Source of the DNA: Zizania palustris
Taxonomy: Eukaryota; Streptophyta; Magnoliopsida; Poales; Poaceae
Reading direction: 5' to 3'
Length of the DNA: 64,000 nucleotides
NCBI GenBank assembly: GCA_019279435.1
Contig: JAAALK010000080.1
Coordinates: forward strand, 35,901,385-35,965,384
Position 1 is the stretch's first letter; every line of letters begins with the position of its first letter. This document shows, piece by piece, positions 34,789 to 45,731 of this stretch. Below the pieces are notes generated by a model. It was given only the letters and a program-made list of their open reading frames with translations, made no database searches and had not been told where the DNA came from. Made by a program: the position numbers and the translations under genes.

Positions 34789-35788
34789 NNNNNNNNNNNN
34801 NNNNNNNNNNNNNNNNNNNNNNNNNNNNNNNNNNNNNNNNNNNNNNNNNNNNNNNNNNNNNNNNNNNNNNNNNNNNNNNNNNNNNNNNNNNNNNNNNNNN
34901 NNNNNNNNNNNNNNNNNNNNNNNNNNNNNNNNNNNNNNNNNNNNNNNNNNNNNNNNNNNNNNNNNNNNNNNNNNNNNNNNNNNNNNNNNNNNNNNNNNNN
35001 NNNNNNNNNNNNNNNNNNNNNNNNNNNNNNNNNNNNNNNNNNNNNNNNNNNNNNNNNNNNNNNNNNNNNNNNNNNNNNNNNNNNNNNNNNNNNNNNNNNN
35101 NNNNNNNNNNNNNNNNNNNNNNNNNNNNNNNNNNNNNNNNNNNNNNNNNNNNNNNNNNNNNNNNNNNNNNNNNNNNNNNNNNNNNNNNNNNNNNNNNNNN
35201 NNNNNNNNNNNNNNNNNNNNNNNNNNNNNNNNNNNNNNNNNNNNNNNNNNNNNNNNNNNNNNNNNNNNNNNNNNNNNNNNNNNNNNNNNNNNNNNNNNNN
35301 NNNNNNNNNNNNNNNNNNNNNNNNNNNNNNNNNNNNNNNNNNNNNNNNNNNNNNNNNNNNNNNNNNNNNNNNNNNNNNNNNNNNNNNNNNNNNNNNNNNN
35401 NNNNNNNNNNNNNNNNNNNNNNNNNNNNNNNNNNNNNNNNNNNNNNNNNNNNNNNNNNNNNNNNNNNNNNNNNNNNNNNNNNNNNNNNNNNNNNNNNNNN
35501 NNNNNNNNNNNNNNNNNNNNNNNNNNNNNNNNNNNNNNNNNNNNNNNNNNNNNNNNNNNNNNNNNNNNNNNNNNNNNNNNNNNNNNNNNNNNNNNNNNNN
35601 NNNNNNNNNNNNNNNNNNNNNNNNNNNNNNNNNNNNNNNNNNNNNNNNNNNNNNNNNNNNNNNNNNNNNNNNNNNNNNNNNNNNNNNNNNNNNNNNNNNN
35701 NNNNNNNNNNNNNNNNNNNNNNNNNNNNNNNNNNNNNNNNNNNNNNNNNNNNNNNNNNNNNNNNNNNNNNNNNNNNNNNNNNNNNNNN
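34789..35788. other. Assembly gap of 1000 N
   Basis: Exactly 1000 undetermined bases, a placeholder length. Reading frames that cross it have no meaning. Confidence 1.
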
Positions 35789-36841
35789 GGAAAACCCACT
35801 TCAGAGACAGCGTACAATGACGAGGATGGTATGGAGTAGCGACCTAGTCAAGGAAGCGACCTTGGAGAAAATGTTCATCTAAATTATTATTTTCTTAGTT
35901 TCTTTTATATTAACGCTTGTGTAATAATGTGGTCTGCGAATCACAGATGATTGTCGTACGTTCGTTGTCGTGTGATGAACATCTTGTGATTATTGATTTT
36001 CCCTGGAATTTCAATAAAGTATAGGTTTTATTAAATCCGGGCGCTACAGTCATCCCCTATACGAGAGATGTAGGGAATGAATTTTATGGAAACTATTGGA
36101 GTTGCTCTTATCCTCCCTCCCTTGTCCTCATGAGATCTCATCAATTTCTTGCCCTCTCTCCCCAAAATCTATGTCACTCTTGTGGTTGTAGCTCCCAAAG
36201 TCATCGATGGCATCGGTGTGCCTCCTCCTCCCTTATCTCCTCCTCTGACGAGATGCCACCACTGTTAGCAGTGATAGGCCAAACTCCTCGATGACCAACA
36301 TCATCTCAAATTCGAACACGTAGACACAAACCTTGATGCTTGACAAGTTGGAGGGAGATTTTTGGTTGGGCTGGAAATTTAAGAGAGAAAAAGAGATGGG
36401 GATTTGGGGAGGAGAAATTGATGAGGAAGAATGGATATTGCTCCTATCAACCAACCACCAGTCAATAGGAGGGAAACGATCACATCTAGCCTCATATCAT
36501 TGTTGGTCTATCTACATGAGCGGGATTAATGGACCAACGGTTGATAGGGAGCTAGGTTATGATTTTTTAAAGGCAGGCCCATTTTTGAAATTTTAAATAA
36601 AAATATTATTTAAAAAATCCCCTCCAAGGTGATTGTTTTGTTCATTTGTTTAGGTTGTTAACCAGCAAAAGCCTAATAGTGATAAGTAGTAGATCGTGGT
36701 GAAGTTGTATATGCTTTGAAAGCTTATCTAGATGACACGTTGGTAAAATCACGATGAAAAATTGAAAAAAAAATCAGTACTATACTACTCTAGCCACGAC
36801 GGAGCAAAACCCAGGATGCAACCATAGCCAGTGCCATTCGG
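35789..36841 (+). repeat. Right copy of the duplicated contig end
   Basis: Begins inside the Tekay LTR (GGAAAACCCACTTCAGAG), passes the LTR end near 36048 and repeats the flank. Probably the same genomic segment as 33757-34788. Confidence 0.9.
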
Positions 36842-37260
36842 TGAGATGCCACCATTGCTGGCAACGATAGGCCAAACTCCTTGATGACCAACATCATCTT
36901 GAATCCAAACGTGTAGATGTAGATCTTGAAGCTCGGCAAGAATCGAATGGGGATTTTTGGTTGGGTCGAGAAAATTTGAGAGAGAAAGATATATGGTGAT
37001 TTTTTTAGGGGACCAAGAAATTGATGAGGTGTTCTCGTAAACTGACCATTGGTCAATGGGAGGGCAACAATCACATCTAGTCTCCTATCGATAGTTGGTC
37101 TATCGACAACAATCGGATTGATAGACTAGTCGATATGGGATGGATTGGGATTTTTAAAAGGCATACTCATTTTTTGAAAGTTTGAATAAAATATTACTTT
37201 GAAAAAAAACTGCTCCAAGAGTAGACTTGGTTACAGTTAATGATTTGAAAGCTTATCCGA
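36247..37260. repeat. Diverged tandem duplication, unit about 420-600 bp
   Basis: The segment starting GAGATGCCACCACTG at 36249 is repeated in diverged form from 36842 (GAGATGCCACCATTG). The copies share several ordered blocks, including GATAGGCCAAACTCC, GATGACCAACATCATCT, GGGGATTTTTGGTTGGG, GGTCTATC and TTTGAAAGCTTATC. No known gene or element recognised. Confidence 0.75.
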
Positions 37261-37274
37261 ATGACAGTACCTAC

Positions 37275-37498
37275 TACTCCCGTCCAAAATACTTTTAGCA
37301 CTCTAGTTTTATCTAAAATTTTTTTTATTCTTTACATACGCTTAGTTCGTAAATCAATAACTTTTATTCCTTTATACTCTTACACGTTACAGCACAATAT
37401 TATTTTGTTATTAATAAGTAATGTTTTTGATATTTTATTATCATCCCTAATTTACTAATTTTATCTTAGACTAAAGTATTTGTGGGAGGAATTAGTAG
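37275..37498. mobile_element. Stowaway-like MITE
   Basis: About 220 bp with terminal sequences TACTCCCGTCCAAAATAC (left) and, in reverse complement, TACTAATTCCTCCCACAAAT (right), resembling the CTCCCTCCGT TIR and TA target site of grass Stowaway (Tc1/mariner) MITEs. The interior is AT-rich and non-coding. Confidence 0.7.
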
Positions 37499-38902
37499 CT
37501 TTGGATCATCCATTGTGCAAAATTTTTTAGTAGAGAATAGTCCGTGACACGTTAGCAGACGGTAAGTTCGAGAACTTTCTTCCATCCTATTATTTTCCGC
37601 ATTTGCAACTGTATTCGGATTGCGGTTTTACACCCACGTGAGATTGGTCTTAGAGCATTTCTAAGAAAACTCTAATTCCTAAATCTCATATAGAAACTAT
37701 CTTAAACAAAATTGATTCCTAAAAATAAAAGAATATACAACAGTTTCCCTTTATTATTAATCCAAAGCAAACTGATGTGTCCTCTGCACATAGGAAAATA
37801 ATCTACAGAGACTGTGCTACGGCTCTGTGGCTGCCTGTAAGTCAATGCAGCGCCATCAGATTGGTCTGATCCCACTGAACCTCTGTGAAGCCGGAAAAAA
37901 CATAGAGAAACCAAAAAAACAGTTTGAGTCATCATCAGAAGACATCAAAAGGCTAGTGAAACCACTAAAATTAGTGGGTCACCATTTTTCTTCATTTCAC
38001 GCAGATCAAGCACCTACAATAAATGTTGAGGAGGCATTTGTTCATGAATCAGAAGAAGATATGAAAACCAAAGTATATTGTACAAGGCAGCTCAATTCAT
38101 AGGGAATTAAGGCACGAATAAATAAATGTTCACCTAACATAAAGACGAGAATGACTAAAGTGTAACAGTGTTTTAAATAGTTAAATGCTTCCAATTGTCT
38201 GTTGGCAGAAACTAATAACCCGGTTAGCAAGAGTCCCATAATTTGATTTCAACTCTAGTTAGGAAAAATTGCCTTTTTTCCTTCAAAATGGAAAAAAACA
38301 CAGTATGCTAAGTCATAAGAAAAGCATAGCATCTCCTTATATCATCAATAAAACAAACAAAATGATGAACCCAAGAACCATTTGCTATGGTACGGATCAA
38401 CGAATTAGAAATCTTGAGCACAAAATTCGCAGCGACAAACCATGATTATGAGGTACATGAGCTAAACACTGATCGGGAAAGCTTAATCTCTGGTTGGCAA
38501 CACACCAAGACTGAGAGCAAGAGACGTGGGAGAAAGGAGGGAGCGTGTGGCGCGAGATACACACCTCCTAGAGCTTGGGGTTGGCGATGAGGGCACGGTG
38601 GCACCAGGTACTGATGATAAGCAAGGCACAGTCGTCGCAGTGAGGAAGGCACGGGCTAACTAGCCCCATCACTCGGGGAATCGTCTCTCGGTACCACGCC
38701 TCGTCGATAGCTGTCGTTGCCATCTCTAGGTTCATGAGGTCACGGACTCATTGGAAGATGCGCTCCTGCTCCCCGCCGACGACGCGTTCCTACTCTGGTC
38801 GATGGCGTATCACTACTTCCATCCGACGGCACGGTCCTGCTCTTGGGCGACTGTGAGCTTGCCGCGATCCACTGCCGGTTGCTCTCAGATCTGACGCTAC
38901 CA
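37499..38902. other. No recognised gene; possible captured or unique sequence
   Basis: Mixed-composition sequence. A short + ORF at 37827-38102 (91 codons) and a GC-richer part at 38500-38880 have no recognised domain. It starts near a MITE-like terminus (TTAGAGCATTTCTAAGA at 37650) whose imperfect inverted partner lies at 42816-42841 on the far side of the MULE. Confidence 0.5.
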
Positions 38903-38914
38903 TGTGAAAAATAG

Positions 38915-39564
38915 AGAAATTTGCAAATATAGCACTCCATTCGGTGGGTTTCGCAAGAACGGCACCCCAACATTGCCAATTGCAAATATGACATTATAAT
39001 AGTGAAGGGTTTAAACATTTGGCATTGGATTCCACTAAACTGGTTTTTTTGGGGTGTTCTACCGGTTTTGCCCTTGCAGCTCGAGACAGCTCCCGCAAGC
39101 CCTTCTCTCCCATTCCTCCCGACCGGAGCTCACCTTTTTCTCTTCTCTCCCAGCTTCTACAACATGCGGTCCGCCGCCGCCCTCCGCCCCGCGCGCTCCG
39201 CCGCCGCCCTCCGCCCGCCCTTAGCCCTGCGCCCTCCGCCCACCCTTAGCCCCCACGCCCTCCTCCGTCCCCGCGCGCTCTGCCGCTGCCCTCCACCCCC
39301 GCGCCCTCGGCCCCCGCGCCTCCAGCCCAGCCCGAGATCTCGCCTCCGCCCCGCGCCTCTGGCCTCTGGCCCCGGCCTCCGTCCCCGGCCACCGCCCTCT
39401 GCCGCCCCCCCCTCCGCTAGCTCGTTGTTCGACGGGGCCTCTGCATTTACTTCGTAAGTTCTGTACTCCCAGCGATCTCTCGTTTCTGTTCAAGTGTTGA
39501 ACTGAGCATTAGTTAAGTTTTGTGCTAAGGGAGCACTCGGGAGTGGAAGTCTGTTATATGTGAT
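38915..39564 (+). repeat. Left TIR of the MULE
   Basis: Inverted match to 42049-42630. Its inner half is a C-rich (CCGCCGCCCTCCGCC) coding-like tract in which an open frame (39002-39457) runs into a canonical splice donor TTC|GTAAGT at 39455-39461. Confidence 0.85.
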
Positions 39565-39867
39565 GCTAGTACGATTGTTTGTAGCCTGAGATGAGTCCGT
39601 CAAATTGTTTGTAGCTCTATGCATGGAAGAGGTGGCACAGCTCTATGCCATGAAGTGCTCCGCAGCTGTTGATGCTGCCCCTGACACCGTAAGTGCTGCC
39701 CGTGACACTGGTGACCTCTGCGCCACACAATTCTTAGGTAACAATGTTGTTTGAATCTGTGGTCAATGTCCAAAAGAAGGTTGTATGTGCATTGAATCAG
39801 GTTCGTGCCGCCGCCGTTTGCGCCGAGGACTCATTGGCTTCCTCCCGTCAGGTTTGCATTGTAAACA

Positions 39868-40296
39868 ATGACTGCAAGTATCGAATATCCGTGGATGCTA
39901 ATTGAGATGCTATTAATTTTTCAGATTAACAAAAAATTGGCAAAAACACTCAAGTATGCTATTTCTCAGATGCAAGATATATGTAAGAAGCTTCAAGAGA
40001 TTGCGTCTTTTTGCTACACGGATGAAGACCATGCGGATGTTTTGCTGATGACAGGGGTGGCTCGCAGTGTAGATGAATTAGCTGAAATTCTGAATCAGAC
40101 ATCCCTGAATTACCAAGTGGAGCTTATGGACCCTAACTCGCTACTCGAATCAGGTTACAGGAGTGAGGACAGCGCGGTGTGGGCAGATGTATCCCTTGAT
40201 GAAGAACTGGATACAATGTTTGAAGCACAAACACTTGGGGAGCACTGTGTTATGTATGACCTCGACTTTGAAGAGATGTGGGATAGAGCTATGTAA
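39868..40296 (+). CDS. Unknown acidic protein ORF inside the MULE
   Basis: Open for 142 codons; the part from 39925 probably starts an exon, because a TTTTTCAG acceptor precedes ATTAACAAAAAATTGGC. The product has a helical start (INKKLAKTLKYAISQMQDIC) and an acidic C-terminus rich in Asp/Glu (YDLDFEEMWDRAM). I do not recognise the family. The preceding exon could be 39801-39851, which ends CCCGTCAG|GT and is open in phase. It faces the transposase remnant and would be driven from the left TIR. It may be a second MULE gene or a captured host fragment. Confidence 0.4.
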   Translation: MTASIEYPWMLIEMLLIFQINKKLAKTLKYAISQMQDICKKLQEIASFCYTDEDHADVLLMTGVARSVDELAEILNQTSLNYQVELMDPNSLLESGYRSEDSAVWADVSLDEELDTMFEAQTLGEHCVMYDLDFEEMWDRAM

Positions 40297-40911
40297 TACT
40301 GGTGTGATATGTGGTGTGTTTTTTATGTACTTGAGGGTGAATGTGGCATGATGGACACCTATTGATGTGCTGACATTTCGTGGTTACACATGAACTGTCC
40401 AATGTGACTCTGCTGTTAGCTATTTGGTTTTGACTTCTGTATTACGATAGTGAGCCAGGAATTACTGGGACGGTGAACTTCTGTATTACTTCTGTTAGCT
40501 ATGTAGTAAAAGAAACTGGGACGGTGAATTACTGGGATGGTGACAGATAAGAAATACACAAGTTAACGGTGACTAATTAGTTGGCATCCAAAATACAACG
40601 CGCTCCCAGCTCCAATTGAGGCAAAAAATAAATTGAGTCATTGCAGTTCAACAGTTCATAACACATTTCAATAGTTCATAACACATTTCAACAGTTCATA
40701 ACACATGTAATTAACACATAACACATTGCAAACAACATAACAGTTCATAACACATTTCAACATCAGTCTTTGACTTTGGGTTGGGATGTAGTAGGCACAT
40801 CCTTTGGGAACCACCCTTTAGTTGAATTATTTTGGGGTCGTCTCATCCTATTACATGCAAAAACATAAATGACCCAATTATGACAACAAAAACGTTAACA
40901 ATTATGACACT

Positions 40912-41703
40912 CTATCTTTTCTTTGTGCCATTCAAAGGACATTTGTAGCTTACTTTTCTGTGACCCAATTTCGCACAATTTGGACATTTGAACTTTCCAC
41001 CGATTCTTTTCTTCCCATTGTCGTTGTTGCTTGTCTTTGTTCCACTGCCTCCCTCAAGGCACCCTTTGATCCTTTGTTTCCTTTGTCGACCCACAAGGTG
41101 TTTTCCAATTGGAGCACCGACTTCTTTTGCAAAAGGGACTACTGGCAAAAAAGATTTGTCACCTATCGGCTCCACCACCCTAGAGTACGCTGTTGTGAAC
41201 ATAGCTACCGAGTAGTACTCGTCCACAAAATCATCCATCCGGACATCCCTAAATTCCTGAGCTATTATCAAGCATAGGGCATGGTGACAAGGTTTTCCAG
41301 TATGCTACCACTCTTTGCATGAGCATTCCCTCAACTGGGCATTTTACAATGTCAAATATGGTCCTCGTCTCATCAAACAGTACATCTGAACACGGAATGG
41401 CTGCTCCCATTCCATCTTCACAATGATTCCTAGGATCTCCATTCCTGGTATTGCCATGACTTGGACCACTAACATCATCTTCCCTTTGAATAAATGCTTC
41501 TTCAACTTCAGTGCCCAAACCAAGTTGAATGTACAGTGCTTGTTCACTAGTAACATCATGTCTTCCTTCTTCACTCGACCTTTCCTCCACAATATCGAAT
41601 CCCAATCGATTTCATGGCCACTAACAGTGTTTGTCTTACCATCATCTCCAATGCAAGTCAATGCCCACTCATGACCTTCCACATTGCATGCCTCTTCATC
41701 CAT
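40912..41703 (-). pseudogene. MULE transposase remnant (N-terminal and SWIM/zinc-knuckle C-terminal parts)
   Basis: The N-terminal part (MDEEACNVEGHEWALTCIGD, with frame changes to TSEQALYIQLGLGTEVEEAF) joins directly to the C-terminal part. A SWIM-type zinc finger reads ECSCKEW*HTGKPCHHAL in frame, with a TAG replacing a Trp at about 41292. It is followed by DDFVDEYYSVAMFTTAYSRV and a knuckle CPNCAKLGHRKVSYKC ahead of PLNGTKKR. This order is characteristic of MULE transposases. The DDE catalytic domain that should lie between the two parts is missing, so the element is a non-autonomous deletion derivative. Confidence 0.75.
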
Positions 41704-42048
41704 TTAGTAGACAAATGTGAGCCTAATTTACACAAACACAGAATATTTGGGTAATATCATAATTGAGCAGACAAATGTGAGCATAATTGAGGGGGCGGAT
41801 GGCAGGGGCGGAGGCAATCAAATCTAGCTGAAACTATCTGCTAGAAGAAGCATCTGTGAAACTATCTGCTAGCAAAAAAGATTTCCAGTGTCCAGCAATT
41901 TCCAGTGAGTCAACCATCCAGTACTATACTGCATACCAATTACTACGTCCTAGACCTTGCTCACAATTACCAATCACCACGCAGAGTAACTAAATAAGCA
42001 AGTGTGGTGCTTCCATTACTGCAATTCAGAATTCACCAAGAAAAAATT

Positions 42049-42630
42049 ATCACATATAACAGACTTCCACTCCTGAGTGCTCCCTTAGCACAGAACTTAA
42101 CTAATGCTCAGTTAACACTTGAACAGAAACGAGAGATCGCTGGGAGTACAGAACTACGAAGTAAATGCAGAGGCCTCGTCGAACAACGAGCTAGCGGAGG
42201 GGGGCAGAGGGCGGTGGCCGGGGCGGAGGCCGGGGCCAGAGGCGCGGGGGCGGAGGCGAGATCTTGGGCTAGGCCGGAGGCGCGGGGGCGGAGGAGGGCG
42301 CGGGGGCTAAGGGCAGGCGGAGGGCAGCGGCGGAGCGCGCGGGGGCGGAGTGCGCGGGAGCAGAGTGCGGCGTCGGACCGCGCGTTGTAGAAGCTGGGAG
42401 AGAAGAGAAAGGGTGAGCTCCGGTCGGGAGGACTGGGAGAGAAGGGCTTGCGGGAGCTGTCTCGAGCTGCAAGGGCAAAACCGGTAGAACACCCCAAAAA
42501 ACCAGTTTAGTGGAGTCCAATGCCAAATGTTCAAACTCTTCACTATTATAATGTCATATTTGCAATTGCCAATGTTCAGGTGCCGTTCTTGCGAAACCCA
42601 CCGAAGGAAGTGCTATATTTGCAAATTTCT
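42049..42630 (-). repeat. Right TIR of the MULE
   Basis: Inverted partner of 38915-39564, about 70 bp shorter because of indels in the GC-rich tract. The splice donor seen in the left TIR is changed here from GTAAGT to GTAGTT. Confidence 0.85.
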
Positions 42631-42642
42631 TGTGAAAAATAG

Positions 42643-42991
42643 GTGCGCGCTACCAGCAAAGTAGCGCCAAAAAAATAAGGAACCAGAGAGTAATCTTACT
42701 TTTGAGACAGATGGAAGGGAATTTAGGAAATGATTTAGAAAGGAATTAGTTTAGGTATTTTATTGGAGCCAAGTTTTTTTTCAAAATTTTAAAATTTAAA
42801 TTTAAGAACATATATAAAGAGTCTCTTGAGATGTTCTTAAGGAGGTGAACATATACATGCATCATCTGACTTCACGGGTGGAAAGCAAAGTTGTTGTTCT
42901 CCCATCTCAGCAGTACATCTAGAAATGAACGGCGTCCCAACTCCCAAGTCCCTTCCTCCGTGAAAGTTGCCGAAGGGAAAAAAATCCCTCA
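42643..42991. other. Spacer between MULE and Harbinger, with a MITE-like terminus
   Basis: AT-rich, no gene. Contains AAGAGTCTCTTGAGATGTTC (42817-42836), an imperfect inverted match to the terminus at 37650. Confidence 0.45.
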
Positions 42992-44571
42992 GGCCCTGTT
43001 CGGTTCACAGGGATTATATCCCCAAGAGGATTCAATCCCAGGAGGGATTGAGTGGATCCCTCTCATATCACTCAATCCCCACTAGGATTAATTCCCTTTG
43101 GGGATTAAATCCCTCCCCTTCAATTATGTATTCTTTTGGCTAGGATTAAATCCCTTTGGGTTTACAATATCAAAGCATCATGCTCAACTGCAAATTTAAT
43201 TATAATCAACAAAGTGATTAAATAAAAATATTAACCAAAAGATAAAACTAATCACACAATAACACCACGATTTGTCCAAATTATATAAGATTAAAGAAAA
43301 ATTTTCAATAGTCCACATCCAAAGACAAACACAAGATAAGGTTCACATTTCATCTGTTCTTCCATATAGGCCAATGGAACACATAAAAAACATGATGACA
43401 TAATACAAAATAAAGTTCACATTTCATTTATTCTTCCATGCATGCTTGGCACCATCAAGTTCCTTCCATAATTCCTCATAGCGGTCTGAAAAATAGGAGA
43501 CAACGATAATATAAGGCATTTTTACAACACAAATCACACCAAACTACAAACACCAACTATCAAAGACATTACTTTTTCCTTGCTTACAAAATTGGCATTG
43601 CAACAACAGAAAATATTATAATCTTGACACGTAGAAGATGAAGCTGGTTGGCTACTGACCAAAAGCACTGTTGCTATTTCAGATACATATATTATGTACA
43701 ATGAACAATGTATGAGCAACAATACAGGCATAACGCCTCCACAAGATCATTCTGAATAACTGGTAATACTGAGAAAAACCAAGTGAAAGGACAATTCTGA
43801 CATCCATTACCTTGTTTTGAATTACATCTTTCAAAATAGCAGTGATTCTAGCCAAGATTCACACTTTTTCTCCATTTCACTAACGTGAGTCAAATGAGCA
43901 ATATTTTTATCATCCTGTGGAAATCCAACCTTCATCAGTATGATCAACAATAATAACACATTAACATATTCAGATCAGCAGCTCTATAAACTGCAAAGAG
44001 ATAAATATGCCAGCATTCAGAAATGGTATGTATCAATAGCAAAGTTTATGAGTATACAGTAGATTCAATTCAGGGGTATAAACATTCTAAGGTTTCATGC
44101 ATCAACCAGTTAAAGCTTTAGTCATAATCTTTCAAGAGAGTGAAAACATTTGTGCGTTTTTCAAGAATCCAGAACCACAGTAAGCATAAATACCTACCAA
44201 CACTCAAAGTGATATGTTGCATAAACAGGATCTGAAAAGCTAAAAAAATGAAGTATGTATAATTGTATATTATAGATGCATTAGCATGGTGGGTAAGGTG
44301 TTGAATGCTGGTATAAATTTGTAGAGCGTAAGGACTAGATATCAACAAATCAAAGTCATTTCTTAATTGTTACCTGCTATGCCATTTCATTTTTTCAACT
44401 AAATCAATGCAGTTTCTCTATCTCCCTCACAAGCACTCAGAAAAATTTCCCTATTATCAGCATCCCTGAAGACATTATAAGCCTTTGATTTTCCTCTCTT
44501 GTCAATTCCATTGAGTTAACAACAGTATGCAATTCTTATTGAATAATTGTTGGCTTGGGCAGCCTCTTTTT
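42992..44571 (-). repeat. Left inverted arm of the Harbinger element
   Basis: Homologous in inverse orientation to 47523-48758 plus 59476-59869. The match ends abruptly at AGCCTCTTTTT (44561-44571). The arm includes the 3' end of the Myb-like gene (44378-44571). Identity looks above 95% by eye; most differences are single-base indels. Confidence 0.88.
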
Positions 44572-45650
44572 CTTTAGCTAATTCTACAGCTTCATCCTCA
44601 GCCTGTTTGCTTCTCATATCGATGTATTTCTCCATTAGTCCTTCGATGTTACCACCCTTTTTTGCCTCTTTGGTACTTTTTCTACTTTGTTGTTTCTTAT
44701 ACCACTACCTCTTTCTGCCCTATGTTCATTACTACCAATATTTTCAACTTCTTCAAATGAATCCACCCTTGCACCAACATTGTCTTGCACTTGATATGCA
44801 AAAGTTTCCTCTACGTCTGGAAATGTAGCCTCAGTGTCACCAATGTCGGTCGTATTGTCAAGTTGGGTCATAACTGGATGAAGTGGTGGCTGCGTAGATG
44901 TGAAGTTATAAGTTCCTTCAGCAGTATGGCCTAGAAGGAAGTTAGTTATAATTAGATATAGTTATATTATAGAAGGATTACACAAAACAAGGAGATAGTT
45001 GGATATTGAAACTAACCATCATATAACTCTCCCAATGCCTCAAATAACGGAAATGACTTGTTCCGAAACTTTTTAATTTTAGGAAATGACTACATAAAAT
45101 CAAAACAACATGAATTTATTGTTGTTCCAAAAGCACGACATGAATCAACTAAGGTTTAAGGAATCATACGATAATTATGTTATTCCAAACAGCAGGTTCA
45201 GCCTCAATCATGAATCTATCATTGTTCCAAGAAGCTCCACTTTGTTTTCTAGCCTCCTTCAGCATTCGATACTCTCTTTTTAACTCTTTCTCCTTCTCTT
45301 GTATTTGAGCCTTCGTAAAAGTCGCATACTTCTCTCTATCGTGGAACTCCTTCATGATTTTATTCCACGCCTCTGATGTCCAACCATTTTGACCCCTATA
45401 GTCAGGTGTTTTGTGCTCATGCAACAATTCTACCAATGTTTTCTCTAGTACCGGGTTCCATACAGCCCTTACTTTATCTACAAACATATGTTTGAGAGTT
45501 GGGGAAATAAAAATATGCACACAAAGATAACTTAAAAAAAAAAATATGTGCTCATGTGCATACCCCTTGTAGCAGTGACTTTGGGGATTTCTTCATACGT
45601 GCAGCTTGAGACATAAGCATGGCAAACCTTGGAGAACCACTTCCAAGCAT
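44378..45650 (-). pseudogene. Harbinger Myb/SANT-like DNA-binding protein gene
   Basis: Exons inferred from GT/AG sites: 45650-45564, 45477-45170, 45089-45017 and 44930-44378. The trihelix-like Myb/SANT domain is in exon 2 (VWNPVLEKTLVELLHEHKTP, NGWTSEAWNKIMKEF), continues over the junction to FPKIKKFRNKSFPLFEALGE and ends at LYDG. The C-terminal part is charged, with KQAEDEAVELAKEKEAAQAN and a conserved tail NREIFLSACEGD. In Harbinger elements this protein binds the ends and carries the transposase to the nucleus. Breaks: an indel in the A run at about 44664, a lost T at about 44540, and TAG for Trp near the end. The upstream start is not clear; exon 1 fits only if it begins in an earlier frame. 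Confidence 0.75.
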
Positions 45651-45731
45651 GTTAACTATAACATATTAGATTAGACAATAATCATAACATATTAGATTAT
45701 TAAAACAATGCAAAATATCAGACATATACCA

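Larger units (their letters stand above)
38915..42630 (-). mobile_element. Mutator-like element (MULE), internally deleted, long TIRs
   Basis: Inverted termini AGAAATTTGCAAATATAGCA are bounded by a direct repeat TGTGAAAAATAG (38903-38914 and 42631-42642). TIRs are about 580-650 bp. The interior has a remnant MULE transposase on the - strand and an unknown ORF on the + strand, converging. MULEs normally make 9-bp target duplications, so the 12-bp match is slightly long. Classification rests on the SWIM-type and CCHC-type motifs of the - strand ORF and on the long TIRs. Confidence 0.8.

Noticed and set aside
34729..35820. Long open frames on both strands across the N run
   Set aside because: They consist of undetermined bases; no coding information.
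37827..38102. 91-codon + ORF as a host gene
   Set aside because: No domain, no splice context and no conserved partner seen; left inside the unassigned region.
39002..39457. 151-codon Pro/Arg-rich ORF in the left MULE TIR as an independent gene
   Set aside because: Composition is CCGCC/CCCTCCGCC low complexity; at most a first exon. Not called as a separate CDS.
43000..44500. CRISPR-like or satellite array
   Set aside because: No regular short repeats with spacers; a plant genome region.
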